Below are positions 32,905 to 40,191 of a stretch of 47,885 nt of DNA, one piece after another. The stretch is taken from positions 1 through 47,885 of the forward strand of contig JAISZM010000163.1 of assembly GCA_031269205.1 (NCBI GenBank). The letters are read 5' to 3'. How positions within the stretch are numbered: position 1 is the first letter of the stretch; each line of letters begins with the position of its first letter. This DNA is from Eubacteriales Family XIII. Incertae Sedis bacterium (lineage in GTDB: Bacteria; Bacillota; Clostridia; Peptostreptococcales; Anaerovoracaceae). A model generated the notes under the pieces. The model made no database searches and was not told the DNA's origin. It saw nothing but the letters and a program-made list of their open reading frames with translations. A program made the position numbers and the translations under genes.

Positions 32905-34827
32905 TTATATATCCAGCAGCTTGCGCTTCGCCTCAATCCCCTCGATGATCGCCTTCACGAGTTCGTCGGGATCCGTGTTTATCGTGTAGCCCGCGCCGCT
33001 TATCTCGCGCGTACCTTCAGTTATGAGCTGTATCATCTGCTCAGAGCCGTGTACCTGCGGCTGTATGCCCAGGTATACGTCGAGTCCCGTCGCGACCACG
33101 TAGTTCGCTATCGCGACGGCCTTCTCGCTCATCCATTCGGGCGCGCAGCCGACGACCGGTATCTTCGTGATATCCACGTCCCAGTCCTTCGCTATGCCCG
33201 TCGCGAGCAGCATCATGCGGCTGATATCGACGCAGGCGCCCATATGCAGGATCGGCGGTATTCCGACGAGGGTGCAGACCCTCTTCAGACCGTCGCCGCA
33301 CAGTTCCTTGGCTTCCTTGCTCATGAGTCCGGCCTTCGCCGCGGCCTGCGCGGCGCAGCCCGTCGTCACGACGAGGATGTCGTGTTCCATGAGCGTCCTC
33401 ATGATGTCTATATGCGAAAAGTCGGGGCGCACCTTCGGATTGTTGCAACCCACCATCGCGACGGCGCCCCTGAGGACGCCCGCCCTGATCGCGTCTATAG
33501 CCGGCTTGTACGAACCGCGTTCTTCCTTCTCTCCGTTGACGGTGAGAACCCCATGACTGTTCGTCACGCCGTCGAGTTCAAGGATGATCTGCTCACACGG
33601 ATAGCCGACCGCGGCTGCCTCCTTGTGCTCCGGGATGAAGACCTTCTTCGAATCCCTGTTCGCGAAGTTGTCTATCGCCTCTGCCACGAGTGTCTTCGCC
33701 TGTTCGAACGCCGTCTCCGTTTCAAACTTCACGTACTTCGAGCCGGGGATGCGCGCGATGGGGGACGAGGTGACGAATATCGTATGGAAGCAGTCGGTCA
33801 ACGGGCCGAGCGCCGGGAATATGCACTGGACGTCGACGCACATCATCTCGATCGCGCCCGTCAGAACCGCATTCTCCTGTTGCAGAAAGTTTCCGACCAT
33901 GCGCACGCCATGGCGCATTGCGACCTCGTTGGCAGTGCAACACAGACCAGCCATGTTGATGCCCTTCGCGCCTTTTTCCCTCGCGTAGTCCTGCATCTCT
34001 TTCGTCTCGGAGGCGAGGACCATCATCTCTGAAAACGCCGGATCGTGGCCATGTACGACGATGTTCACCATGTCGTTCTCGAGGACGCCGAGGTTGCCCT
34101 CGGTCGCGCGCGCTGTCGGCGTACCGAACAGTATGTCGGAGAAGTCTGTGCCGATCATGCTGCCGCCCCACCCGTCGGCCATGCCGACGCGCAGGCTCTG
34201 TCTGACGAGGGTGGGCGCGTCCGCCGTATTGCCCATGTGGGTCATGTGCAGGGATGTGCAGACCTCGCGGTCTATCGCGCGCGGCTCTATCTCCTGATCC
34301 GCCCAGACCTTCTGCCGTTCGTCCGTAGCGCGCTTCAGGCAGTCGAGCGTACCGAACGGCTTGCCGAACTCGTTCAGCCCGTGCAGGGCTACGTCGTGCG
34401 CTACATCGTAGAGGTCGCGTCCCTCCGACTCTATGCCCCACTCGGCGGCTATTCGCATGAGCTTGGCCTCGTCGCGTATGTTGAACTGGCTATCCGGATT
34501 TGATTTCAGAAGCGCGTGGGCCATCTCGCGCGCGTGGTCGGAGTGGGACGCCGATCCCGCCGCCGCCATACGCAGGTAATGTCTGCCGGCGATAGCGTGC
34601 GCGTCCGCGCCGCAGATGCCGCGATCAGCCTTTGGCGTGACGCGGCACGGCCCCATGGAACAGATGCGGCAGCAGATGCCCTGCTCGCCGAATTTGCACT
34701 GGGGCTGTTGCTGCTCCTTGCGTTTTTGCCACGTTTCGGCTCCCGCCTCGTCGGCCAATTCACAGAGCCTGACCGTGTCGGCCTCCATCTGCTCCACTGT
34801 TGTAAAATTCAATTCTTCTTTTCTCAA
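32905..34827 (-). CDS. cooS: Anaerobic Ni-Fe carbon monoxide dehydrogenase
   Basis: Interconverts CO and CO2 and feeds CO to AcsB. The 640-residue catalytic subunit has Cys44 and Cys52 (D-cluster), Cys53, Cys56, Cys61 and Cys72 (B-cluster, CCRICSMGPCRV). For the C-cluster it has His261 (VVHGHDP), Cys296/297 (AGLCCTANE), Cys335 (DVQCIFPAL), Cys461 (VGCNNPK), Cys491 (TTGCAAQ) and Cys532 (HMGACVDISR). All are in the expected order, so the enzyme should be active. It is flanked by two cooC genes and followed by acsB in one operon, which marks it as the AcsA-type CODH of the Wood-Ljungdahl pathway. Confidence 0.97.
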   Translation of the reverse strand: MRKEELNFTTVEQMEADTVRLCELADEAGAETWQKRKEQQQPQCKFGEQGICCRICSMGPCRVTPKADRGICGADAHAIAGRHYLRMAAAGSASHSDHAREMAHALLKSNPDSQFNIRDEAKLMRIAAEWGIESEGRDLYDVAHDVALHGLNEFGKPFGTLDCLKRATDERQKVWADQEIEPRAIDREVCTSLHMTHMGNTADAPTLVRQSLRVGMADGWGGSMIGTDFSDILFGTPTARATEGNLGVLENDMVNIVVHGHDPAFSEMMVLASETKEMQDYAREKGAKGINMAGLCCTANEVAMRHGVRMVGNFLQQENAVLTGAIEMMCVDVQCIFPALGPLTDCFHTIFVTSSPIARIPGSKYVKFETETAFEQAKTLVAEAIDNFANRDSKKVFIPEHKEAAAVGYPCEQIILELDGVTNSHGVLTVNGEKEERGSYKPAIDAIRAGVLRGAVAMVGCNNPKVRPDFSHIDIMRTLMEHDILVVTTGCAAQAAAKAGLMSKEAKELCGDGLKRVCTLVGIPPILHMGACVDISRMMLLATGIAKDWDVDITKIPVVGCAPEWMSEKAVAIANYVVATGLDVYLGIQPQVHGSEQMIQLITEGTREISGAGYTINTDPDELVKAIIEGIEAKRKLLDI

Positions 34828-34837
34828 AACGTTGCTC

Positions 34838-35659
34838 CTATAGTATTCGTTCCACTATCTCTTCGAACGCCTTGCGCGCCAGCGCGTCTGGCGGCAGCGT
34901 CGCGGTCGGTCTGCCGTCTGAGTCGTATTCGTACACGAGCGGATCGGACGGCACGACCCCCGCGAGCGCGAGTCCCTGCTTCGTTATCTCCTCGGCGATG
35001 CCTTTGCCCAAATCGTAGACGCGGCCGCCCGCCTCGTATGCGACGTCGTCGCCTTTCCCCGCCGCCGGCGCCTTGTTCACTATAAAATCTATGGACTGCG
35101 GCGTCAGTCCCAGCTCACGCGTCAGTTCCTGTATCCTTCCGGCGGCCTGAACTCCCCTGCGAGAGCAGTCGGACACGATGAGTATTCGGTCGACCCGCGG
35201 CAGTACGCCGCGGCTCAGATGCTCCATGCCCGCCTCGTTGTCCACAACGAGATAGCGGTAATTGTTCGCGTAGCGGGCGATATGGCTCTGCAACAGGCCG
35301 TTCACAAAGCAGTAACAGCCCTTGCCCTGCGTGCGACCCATGATGAGCAGATCGTAGTCGTCCTCCTCGGTGATGGCTGTCTGGAAACGCGAATCGAGCC
35401 ATTCCTGCTTGGACATGCCGGGCGGGATGGGGGTGTTTTCGTCCATGTCCGCGCCGTTGATCGTGTCGCGCAGTTCCGCGAGCGAGGGTTCCGCCTCGAC
35501 GCCGAGCACGTCCGCGAGGTTCGCGTTAGCGTCCGCGTCTACCGCAAGGATCGGCGTCAGCCCCTTCCGGGCGAGCCATCCTATGAGAAAACCTGAGAGG
35601 GTGGTCTTCCCGGTACCGCCTTTACCTGTCACCGCGATAATTTCCGTCATGTTTTTCAC
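34838..35659 (-). CDS. CooC-like nickel-insertion ATPase, copy 2
   Basis: A 273-residue second MinD-type maturation ATPase and first gene of the CODH/ACS operon. P-loop VTGKGGTGKTTLSGFL (residues 10-25), DADANANLADVLG, CxC motif at Cys115/Cys117 (QGKGCYCFVNGLL) and Walker B LVVDNEAGMEHLSRGVLP are as in CooC proteins. The frame begins at GTG 35659; ATG 35650 is an alternative. Neither has a ribosome binding site. A -35/-10 pair (TTGCAA-17 bp-TAGAAT) ends only 6 bases before the GTG. It is followed closely by cooS (10 bp). Confidence 0.9.
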   Translation of the reverse strand: MKNMTEIIAVTGKGGTGKTTLSGFLIGWLARKGLTPILAVDADANANLADVLGVEAEPSLAELRDTINGADMDENTPIPPGMSKQEWLDSRFQTAITEEDDYDLLIMGRTQGKGCYCFVNGLLQSHIARYANNYRYLVVDNEAGMEHLSRGVLPRVDRILIVSDCSRRGVQAAGRIQELTRELGLTPQSIDFIVNKAPAAGKGDDVAYEAGGRVYDLGKGIAEEITKQGLALAGVVPSDPLVYEYDSDGRPTATLPPDALARKAFEEIVERIL

Positions 35660-35665
35660 ACTTAT

Positions 35666-35694
35666 ATTCTAGAGAATGCTAAAGAGACTTGCAA
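35666..35694 (-). promoter_or_regulatory. Promoter of the CODH/ACS operon
   Basis: Minus strand: TTGCAA (35694-35689), 17-bp spacer, TAGAAT (35671-35666). The predicted start site (about 35659) coincides with the GTG of cooC2, so the message may be leaderless. The 18-bp shared element is centred about 76 bases upstream. Confidence 0.55.
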
Positions 35695-35726
35695 TCAGGC
35701 GGATTCACGGTTTTTCGGCCATCCTA

Positions 35727-35744
35727 TAGTACGGATTGTACGAA
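35727..35744 (-). promoter_or_regulatory. 18-bp operator-like element before the CODH/ACS operon
   Basis: Read in the direction of cooC2 it is TTCGTACAATCCGTACTA, identical over all 18 bases to 23562-23579. Its position upstream of the -35 fits an activator site. A related dyad is at 41538-41554. Confidence 0.6.
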
Positions 35745-35795
35745 GGGATTCCCCCGCGCTGAATAATTTCGATAAGCGACGAACCGCTCGACGCG

Positions 35796-35987
35796 TTATC
35801 GCGCGTCCGCGTCTATCGTTATCACGTTCTTCACGAGGTCGATGTTCGTGATGCCTCCGCGGACGGTTACGTCGTTGCCGATGATGTCCGTAAGGACGAT
35901 CTGATCGCCGTTCACCCTGACGCCCGTCACGTACTCCGCGAGCGCCGCGTTCGGGTTTTTCACTTCATAGACTGTTGACAGACACAT
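35796..35987 (-). CDS. cooT: CooT-family nickel-binding protein
   Basis: A 63-residue cytoplasmic protein starting MCLSTVYEVKNPNAALAEYV. Cys2 is the nickel ligand known for CooT of Rhodospirillum, which binds one Ni(II) per dimer and helps to mature CODH. The remaining short beta-rich sequence (GDQIVLTDIIGNDVTVRGGITNIDLVKNVITID) also fits the family (DUF2097-like SH3-type fold, from memory). The start has GAGG 8 bases upstream inside leader-repeat copy C. It is followed after 137 bp by the separate CODH operon promoter and preceded by the His-rich gene, all on one strand. Confidence 0.82.
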   Translation of the reverse strand: MCLSTVYEVKNPNAALAEYVTGVRVNGDQIVLTDIIGNDVTVRGGITNIDLVKNVITIDADAR

Positions 35988-35989
35988 AG

Positions 35990-36008
35990 ATTTTGCCTCA
36001 TTTCCGCT
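35990..36008 (-). repeat. Leader repeat, copy C (before cooT)
   Basis: On the minus strand AGCGGAAATGAGGCAAAAT, identical to 8479-8497 before the GH25 gene and 14-base core identical to the dapA leader. It contains the GAGG ribosome binding site. Confidence 0.55.
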
Positions 36009-36056
36009 GCGCCCCCATCCGTTTGCGGCGGGACGGGGATCCTGGGTTATCCTCGA

Positions 36057-36356
36057 TTACCGCTCTTCGAGCAGCTTGATGGCATGTTCGATTTGATCCG
36101 CGGCGGCCTCGATGTTTTTGACCCCGCCCTCTATCAGGCTGGTTATCCTGTCATCGTTGGGACGCTCTATCGCGCCGATCAGACCGTGAAGCTCACGCGC
36201 GTGTTCCCTGTTGTGATCCTTCATGTAGGTCAGGACGGCCTTGAGTCTGGGCTTGTCCATGGCGGACGCGTCGCCGGGTTTCGAGTCCTCGAGTCCATGG
36301 CTGTGCGCGCTTCCCTTCCCGCCTCCATGCGAGTGGTCGTGTTTGCCGTCGTGCAT
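36057..36356 (-). CDS. Small His-rich protein, candidate nickel chaperone
   Basis: A 99-residue protein not matched to a named family by eye. Residues 1-20 hold six histidines (MHDGKHDHSHGGGKGSAHSH), a metal-binding-type tail. The rest is a two-helix-like segment, LKAVLTYMKDHNREHARELHGLIGAIER (with three more His) and SLIEGGVKNIEAAADQIEHAIKLLEER, which could form a helical hairpin or coiled coil. It lies between the pucR-like gene and cooT. Its ATG is one base after the regulator's stop, and its GGAGG lies inside the end of that gene, so the two are coupled. The pattern recalls CooJ and HypB/SlyD His tails used for nickel storage, but at the N terminus. The nickel role is inferred. Confidence 0.7.
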   Translation of the reverse strand: MHDGKHDHSHGGGKGSAHSHGLEDSKPGDASAMDKPRLKAVLTYMKDHNREHARELHGLIGAIERPNDDRITSLIEGGVKNIEAAADQIEHAIKLLEER

Positions 36357-36357
36357 G

Positions 36358-37902
36358 TTATTTTCCCTCCTGTTCGATGAGTTCGAGCGACAGCAACAGA
36401 TACCATCTGTCGCTGAGCTTGTTGAAGTCGAGTCCCGTGATGGCCTGTATGCGCTCGATGCGATATATGAACGTGCTGCGCGCGACGAAGATATCCTTCG
36501 CGGCTTTGACCGAGTGCAGGTCGTTTTTCAGAAAGACGGACAAGGTGTGGTAAAACTCGGTTTGGTGCTCTTCGTCATAGGCTTTGAGCTGCAGCAGTTC
36601 GGGGGCGCAGACCATGGACACGGGCAACTTCTCCGTGCATATCTCAAGGAGATACTGCCTCACGACATCGCGGAATCTGCACAGGTGGTCGTACTTCTTC
36701 ACCTTTGACCTGAGCCTGTTCGCTATGCCGGCCTGCTCGTAATAGAGCAGTATCTGCTCAAAGCCCGTGAATACGTCGCTTTTGCCCGCCGTCAGGTTGT
36801 TGTCCCGCAGGAAATCAGCCATGGCGACGTCTATGGGTACGTCGCCGCCGCCGCGCGTCGTGAGGTTGAACACGGCGATGATGCTGTCGTCGTGTTCAAA
36901 CACGCATTGCTCGTCAAACAGATCCGCTATGCGCGTCGTCATGAAGCCGAGCGTACGGTCGTTCTTTTCGTGCAGCGTGGTGAATACCCGGTATATCACG
37001 AACTCGTCGTCGGCTTTCCAGCCGAAGCTCGCCATCTGTTCCTTGATGTATTCGTGGCTGTTTATCTCTCCCGAAAGAATGTTCGCCATAAAGCCCGTCA
37101 TGTTGAGCGCCACCGACGAGCCGCCCGTGACGAGTCCCAGAGCGAGCCGGATGTAATCCGCCAGGTGTTCGAGCAGGGCGCTTTCATATGGTTCTATCTC
37201 GTGGGTGAGTTCAAGCAGCATGAGACGGTACTTGAACTTTCCGCGCCTGAACAGGTTGACGCTTATCCCCAGCATACCGTTCGCGCGCATGTACATCACT
37301 TTGCCTGATACCGTGCCCAACACCGTCTTGTCCTTTTCCGACTTCATCAGGAAAGGAAGTTTTTCGTCGTTCAGCAGAGGCATGATCGCGGGTTCGTTCG
37401 CATAGTCCGACGCCACAGCCGCTACCTTGAAATTGATGTCGTGGAGTATGAGCGGGTTGCCGAAGATACGTCCCCCCACATCAACCAGCGTTTGTATATC
37501 CGAATTTGATGTGAGAACGCGATGAAGTTCGGCGTCCCAATAGTCGTATTTCGTGAAGATGTCCTGAATGGAGCCGTGTATTTTGGATATGGACGACTTT
37601 CCTCTGATCAGAGATACCGACTCGAATATCCTGGCGAGCGGAACCACCGCTTCGGTGTCTTTCGTGATCGCGACGGCGGGGATGGTTTCGCCGTCCATCC
37701 GCGAGCCGTACTCGCGCGCGAGCGTCTCGGCCGTATGTTTCGCGTCTTTATCGACGATCCAGACGCGTCCGGCTCCGGGCTGCATACCCGCGCGCAGAAA
37801 CATGACGTTCTCAAGCGAGAGTCTGTATGAAACCTCGCCCGGCGTTTGGATGTCGTACATTTCGCCCAACTCTTTATACAGTATCCCCACGCTGATCTTC
37901 AT
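36358..37902 (-). CDS. PucR/CdaR-type transcriptional regulator
   Basis: A 514-residue regulator. The C-terminal about 60 residues (LSVFLKNDLHSVKAAKDIFVARSTFIYRIERIQAITGLDFNKLSDRWYLLLSLELIE) are the PucR-type helix-turn-helix. The preceding region (about 290-430, DEFVIYRVFTTLHEKNDRT...) resembles the GGDEF-like middle domain of CdaR proteins, and the N-terminal half is a sensor of unknown ligand, with MFLRAGMQPGAGRVWIVDKD and GGRIFGNPLILHDINFKVAAVASDY (GAF-like). Its promoter has TGaTATACT ending 7 bases before the ATG, and no ribosome binding site is visible. Coupling to the His-rich gene and cooT makes it a good candidate for controlling CODH/ACS or nickel use; this is inference. Confidence 0.82.
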   Translation of the reverse strand: MKISVGILYKELGEMYDIQTPGEVSYRLSLENVMFLRAGMQPGAGRVWIVDKDAKHTAETLAREYGSRMDGETIPAVAITKDTEAVVPLARIFESVSLIRGKSSISKIHGSIQDIFTKYDYWDAELHRVLTSNSDIQTLVDVGGRIFGNPLILHDINFKVAAVASDYANEPAIMPLLNDEKLPFLMKSEKDKTVLGTVSGKVMYMRANGMLGISVNLFRRGKFKYRLMLLELTHEIEPYESALLEHLADYIRLALGLVTGGSSVALNMTGFMANILSGEINSHEYIKEQMASFGWKADDEFVIYRVFTTLHEKNDRTLGFMTTRIADLFDEQCVFEHDDSIIAVFNLTTRGGGDVPIDVAMADFLRDNNLTAGKSDVFTGFEQILLYYEQAGIANRLRSKVKKYDHLCRFRDVVRQYLLEICTEKLPVSMVCAPELLQLKAYDEEHQTEFYHTLSVFLKNDLHSVKAAKDIFVARSTFIYRIERIQAITGLDFNKLSDRWYLLLSLELIEQEGK

Positions 37903-37909
37903 GTAATAT

Positions 37910-37918
37910 AGTATATCA
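37910..37918 (-). promoter_or_regulatory. Extended -10 of the pucR-like gene, leaderless arrangement
   Basis: Minus strand TGaTATACT, then 7 bases to the ATG; TTTTTA lies 17 bp further upstream as a weak -35. The predicted start site falls at or next to the start codon. Confidence 0.45.
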
Positions 37919-37948
37919 CGAGTGGCGACCTCTAAAAACGATATGTTT

Positions 37949-38075
37949 GGTAGAATTGTGAGGTAGAATGTGGTTCACAGTCACAGTTCACAAAACGGAA
38001 TTTCCGAAACGAAGACCGGCAGAGTAGCCGGGGGGTTTTTGAGGTTCTCCGGAACCGCGCCTCGCGTGTTATACT
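37949..38075 (+). promoter_or_regulatory. Control region between pucR-like gene and RACo
   Basis: In this 255-bp gap no gene is seen. It holds tandem GGTAGAAT copies (near 37949 and 37962), two GTTCACA copies 13 bp apart (37973 and 37986), a hairpin CCGGC-AGAGTA-GCCGG before GGGG and five T (38016-38040), the dyad GGTTC-TCCG-GAACC (38043-38056), and the extended -10 TGtTATACT (38067-38075). The dyad sits where a -35 would be. Confidence 0.45.
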
Positions 38076-38157
38076 ATTGAACGGAACGGGAAACGGGTTT
38101 CGTGGCACTGCTCTGCAAGCTGAACCGCGCGTTGAATTGACGGAGTGAAGAGGATAG

Positions 38158-39699
38158 GTGAAGCGGAAAATGCGTGAATCGGAAAGAGAACGCAAGCTGG
38201 TATTCAAGACGGCCGACGGGGCTGACTTTGCGATAACCGCGCGCGTGGGAACGAACTTGCTCGCGGCCGCGCGCGGCGCGGGGGTAGCCATAGACGCGCC
38301 CTGCGGCGGCGCCGGCGCCTGCGGCAAGTGCCGCGTGAAGCTGTCGTCGGGGGAAGTGGAGTCCATATGCGGCAGACACATCTCCGACGACGATTTTGCC
38401 GCGGGCTACCGACTCGCGTGTGAGAGCGCCATTCTGTCGGACGCCGAAATATCAGTACCCGAGTCGGCGCTCGCGTGGCAATCGCGCATACGGGTGGACG
38501 AAACAGACGGCTCAGGCGCCAGCGCGACGACGGAGCGCGTCAAAAGGGCGTTCGCGGCCGGCGGATTTCATCGTGACACGGACGTGTGGTGTGTCCGGGC
38601 AAAGCTCGGCGCGCCGAGCCTTGACGACGCGCAAGCCGACAGGGAGAGACTGCTCTCCGCGATAGATGCCGATGACATTTCGCTGTACGCCCTGCGCAAA
38701 CTGCCGCAGGCATTGAGGGAAAACGATTTTTCGATCTACTGCCTGGTTCGCGGCGCGGCCGGGCAATCCTCTGACGGCGGCGCGCCCGGATCGAGGACAG
38801 TTATCGACGTGAGCGCGCGGCCGATACGGCTCGTCGCCGTCGCCGTGGACATAGGCACGACGACGGTGTCGGCGCTGCTGGTTGATCTCGCGACGGGGGA
38901 GATACTGTCCGCCGGCAGCGCGGGAAACGGACAGATACGCTACGGCGCCGACGTGATAAACAGGCTCATAGAAGGCGCTAAGCCCGGGGGCGCTGAGAGA
39001 TTGCGCGAGGCCATCGCGGATGATTGCGTCGCGCCGCTCATACGGGATATCTGCGCGGCCGCGCGTGTCAACGGCGGAGACAAAGACGCTTGCGCTATAG
39101 AACCGGCCGAGGTAGCGCGTGTTTCGATCGCGGGCAATACGACTATGATGCACCTGTTGCTCGGCGTCTTCGGCGACAATATTAGGATGGAGCCGTATGT
39201 TCCCGCTTTCTTCGCGCTCGGGACGCTCCGGGGCGCGGATATCGGTTTCGGCGTCAACCCTGACGCGGGAGTGACCGTATGTCCTTCCGTCGGAAGTTAC
39301 GTCGGCGGCGACATCACGGCGGGAGTCCTATCGTCAGGAATATACAAGAGGAAGGAAAACGCGCTGTTCATAGACCTGGGTACGAACGGTGAGATCGTGC
39401 TAGCCGGCGACGGCTTCCTCATGTCGTGCGCCTGTTCCGCGGGGCCGGCGTTTGAGGGCGGGAATATGAGCTGCGGCATGAGAGCCACGGACGGCGCCGT
39501 CGATGCCGTCGCCATAGACGAGGAAAACATGAAGCCGTCGCTTTCGGTCGTCGGGGATATTCCCCCGGTCGGCATATGCGGTTCCGGACTCATCGACGTC
39601 GTCAGCGAGCTTTTCCGCTGTGGGATCATCGACGCGCGCGGTAAGTTTATCCGCTCCGGCAAGCTCGTGAAGGAAGACGGTTGGGGAGGCAAATATTAG
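38158..39699 (+). CDS. acsV: Corrinoid activator RACo/AcsV, part before an in-frame TAG
   Basis: Reductive activator of the corrinoid protein: transfers an electron to Co(II) with ATP hydrolysis. This 513-residue part has the N-terminal [2Fe-2S] ferredoxin-like domain (Cys49, Cys55, Cys58 in PCGGAGACGKCRV, Cys88 in RLACESAI), a linker, and most of the ASKHA ATPase domain (VAVDIGTTTVSALLVDL, RVSIAGNTTMMHLLLG, FIDLGTNGEIVLAG, GGNMSCGMRATDG, VGICGSGLIDVVSELF). It ends at TAG 39697-39699, just after GKFIRSGKLVKEDG, where the family continues. The frame goes on without shift into the missing C-terminal part. The frame opens at GTG; the ATG at 38170 is a likelier start (AGGTG upstream). Together the two parts equal the family length (about 630-640). 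Confidence 0.85.
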   Translation: MKRKMRESERERKLVFKTADGADFAITARVGTNLLAAARGAGVAIDAPCGGAGACGKCRVKLSSGEVESICGRHISDDDFAAGYRLACESAILSDAEISVPESALAWQSRIRVDETDGSGASATTERVKRAFAAGGFHRDTDVWCVRAKLGAPSLDDAQADRERLLSAIDADDISLYALRKLPQALRENDFSIYCLVRGAAGQSSDGGAPGSRTVIDVSARPIRLVAVAVDIGTTTVSALLVDLATGEILSAGSAGNGQIRYGADVINRLIEGAKPGGAERLREAIADDCVAPLIRDICAAARVNGGDKDACAIEPAEVARVSIAGNTTMMHLLLGVFGDNIRMEPYVPAFFALGTLRGADIGFGVNPDAGVTVCPSVGSYVGGDITAGVLSSGIYKRKENALFIDLGTNGEIVLAGDGFLMSCACSAGPAFEGGNMSCGMRATDGAVDAVAIDEENMKPSLSVVGDIPPVGICGSGLIDVVSELFRCGIIDARGKFIRSGKLVKEDGWGGKY

Positions 39700-39702
39700 A
39701 TC

Positions 39703-40155
39703 GTGGCGGCGGATCCGATGGATGGCGTGGGCCGGGAAGTCGTCGTCACCGAGGCCGACATCGACAACTTCATCAGGGCCAAAGGCTCGGTGTTTTCGGC
39801 CATACGAGTCATGCTTGAACTCGCCGGGATGGACGTGGACGATCTGGGGCGCGTCTATATCGCCGGAGGCATCGGCGGCGCCATAGACAAGGCGAGCGCC
39901 GTGCGCATCGGTATGCTGCCCGCTCTGCCCGAAGAGCGGTATGACTATATCGGCAACACCTCACTGATGGGGGCGTACGCCGCGCTGCTGTCGGCGGAGG
40001 CGCGGGCGGAGCTTTCCGAAATACAAGGAAGCATGACGTACTTGGAACTATCCGCGCATCCGGGCTACATGGACGAATTCATCGCCGCGTGCTTCCTGCC
40101 GCATACTGACGCGTCGCTGTTCGACGGCGGCGGGAAGGTTCGGGAGCGACAATGA
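39703..40155 (+). CDS. RACo/AcsV, C-terminal part after the in-frame TAG
   Basis: The 150 residues continue the same reading frame as the upstream RACo part, one codon after the TAG. EVVVTEADIDNFIRAKGSVFSAIRVMLELAGMDVDDLGRVYIAGGIGGAIDKASAVRIGMLP is the conserved end of the ASKHA domain with the second phosphate/adenosine motif (YIAGGIGG), and IGNTSLMGAYAALLS follows as in the family. Alone this piece could not be an activator. A GTG at 39703 lies 13 bases after GGAGG (39685-39689), so re-initiation is conceivable. Readthrough, a recent nonsense mutation or a sequence error are the other options. Confidence 0.8.
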   Translation: MAADPMDGVGREVVVTEADIDNFIRAKGSVFSAIRVMLELAGMDVDDLGRVYIAGGIGGAIDKASAVRIGMLPALPEERYDYIGNTSLMGAYAALLSAEARAELSEIQGSMTYLELSAHPGYMDEFIAACFLPHTDASLFDGGGKVRERQ

Positions 40156-40191
40156 AGTGACGCGAAGGTGAGGGCGTGTGAGGTTGAAGCT

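Noticed and set aside
32644..34032. 462-codon plus-strand frame opposite cooS and cooC
   Set aside because: Antisense shadow; cooS has all cluster ligands on the minus strand.
39697..39699. Definite pyrrolysine codon in RACo
   Set aside because: No pyl genes in the window, TAG ends several other genes normally, and pyrrolysine is known mainly from methylamine methyltransferases; kept only as one option.
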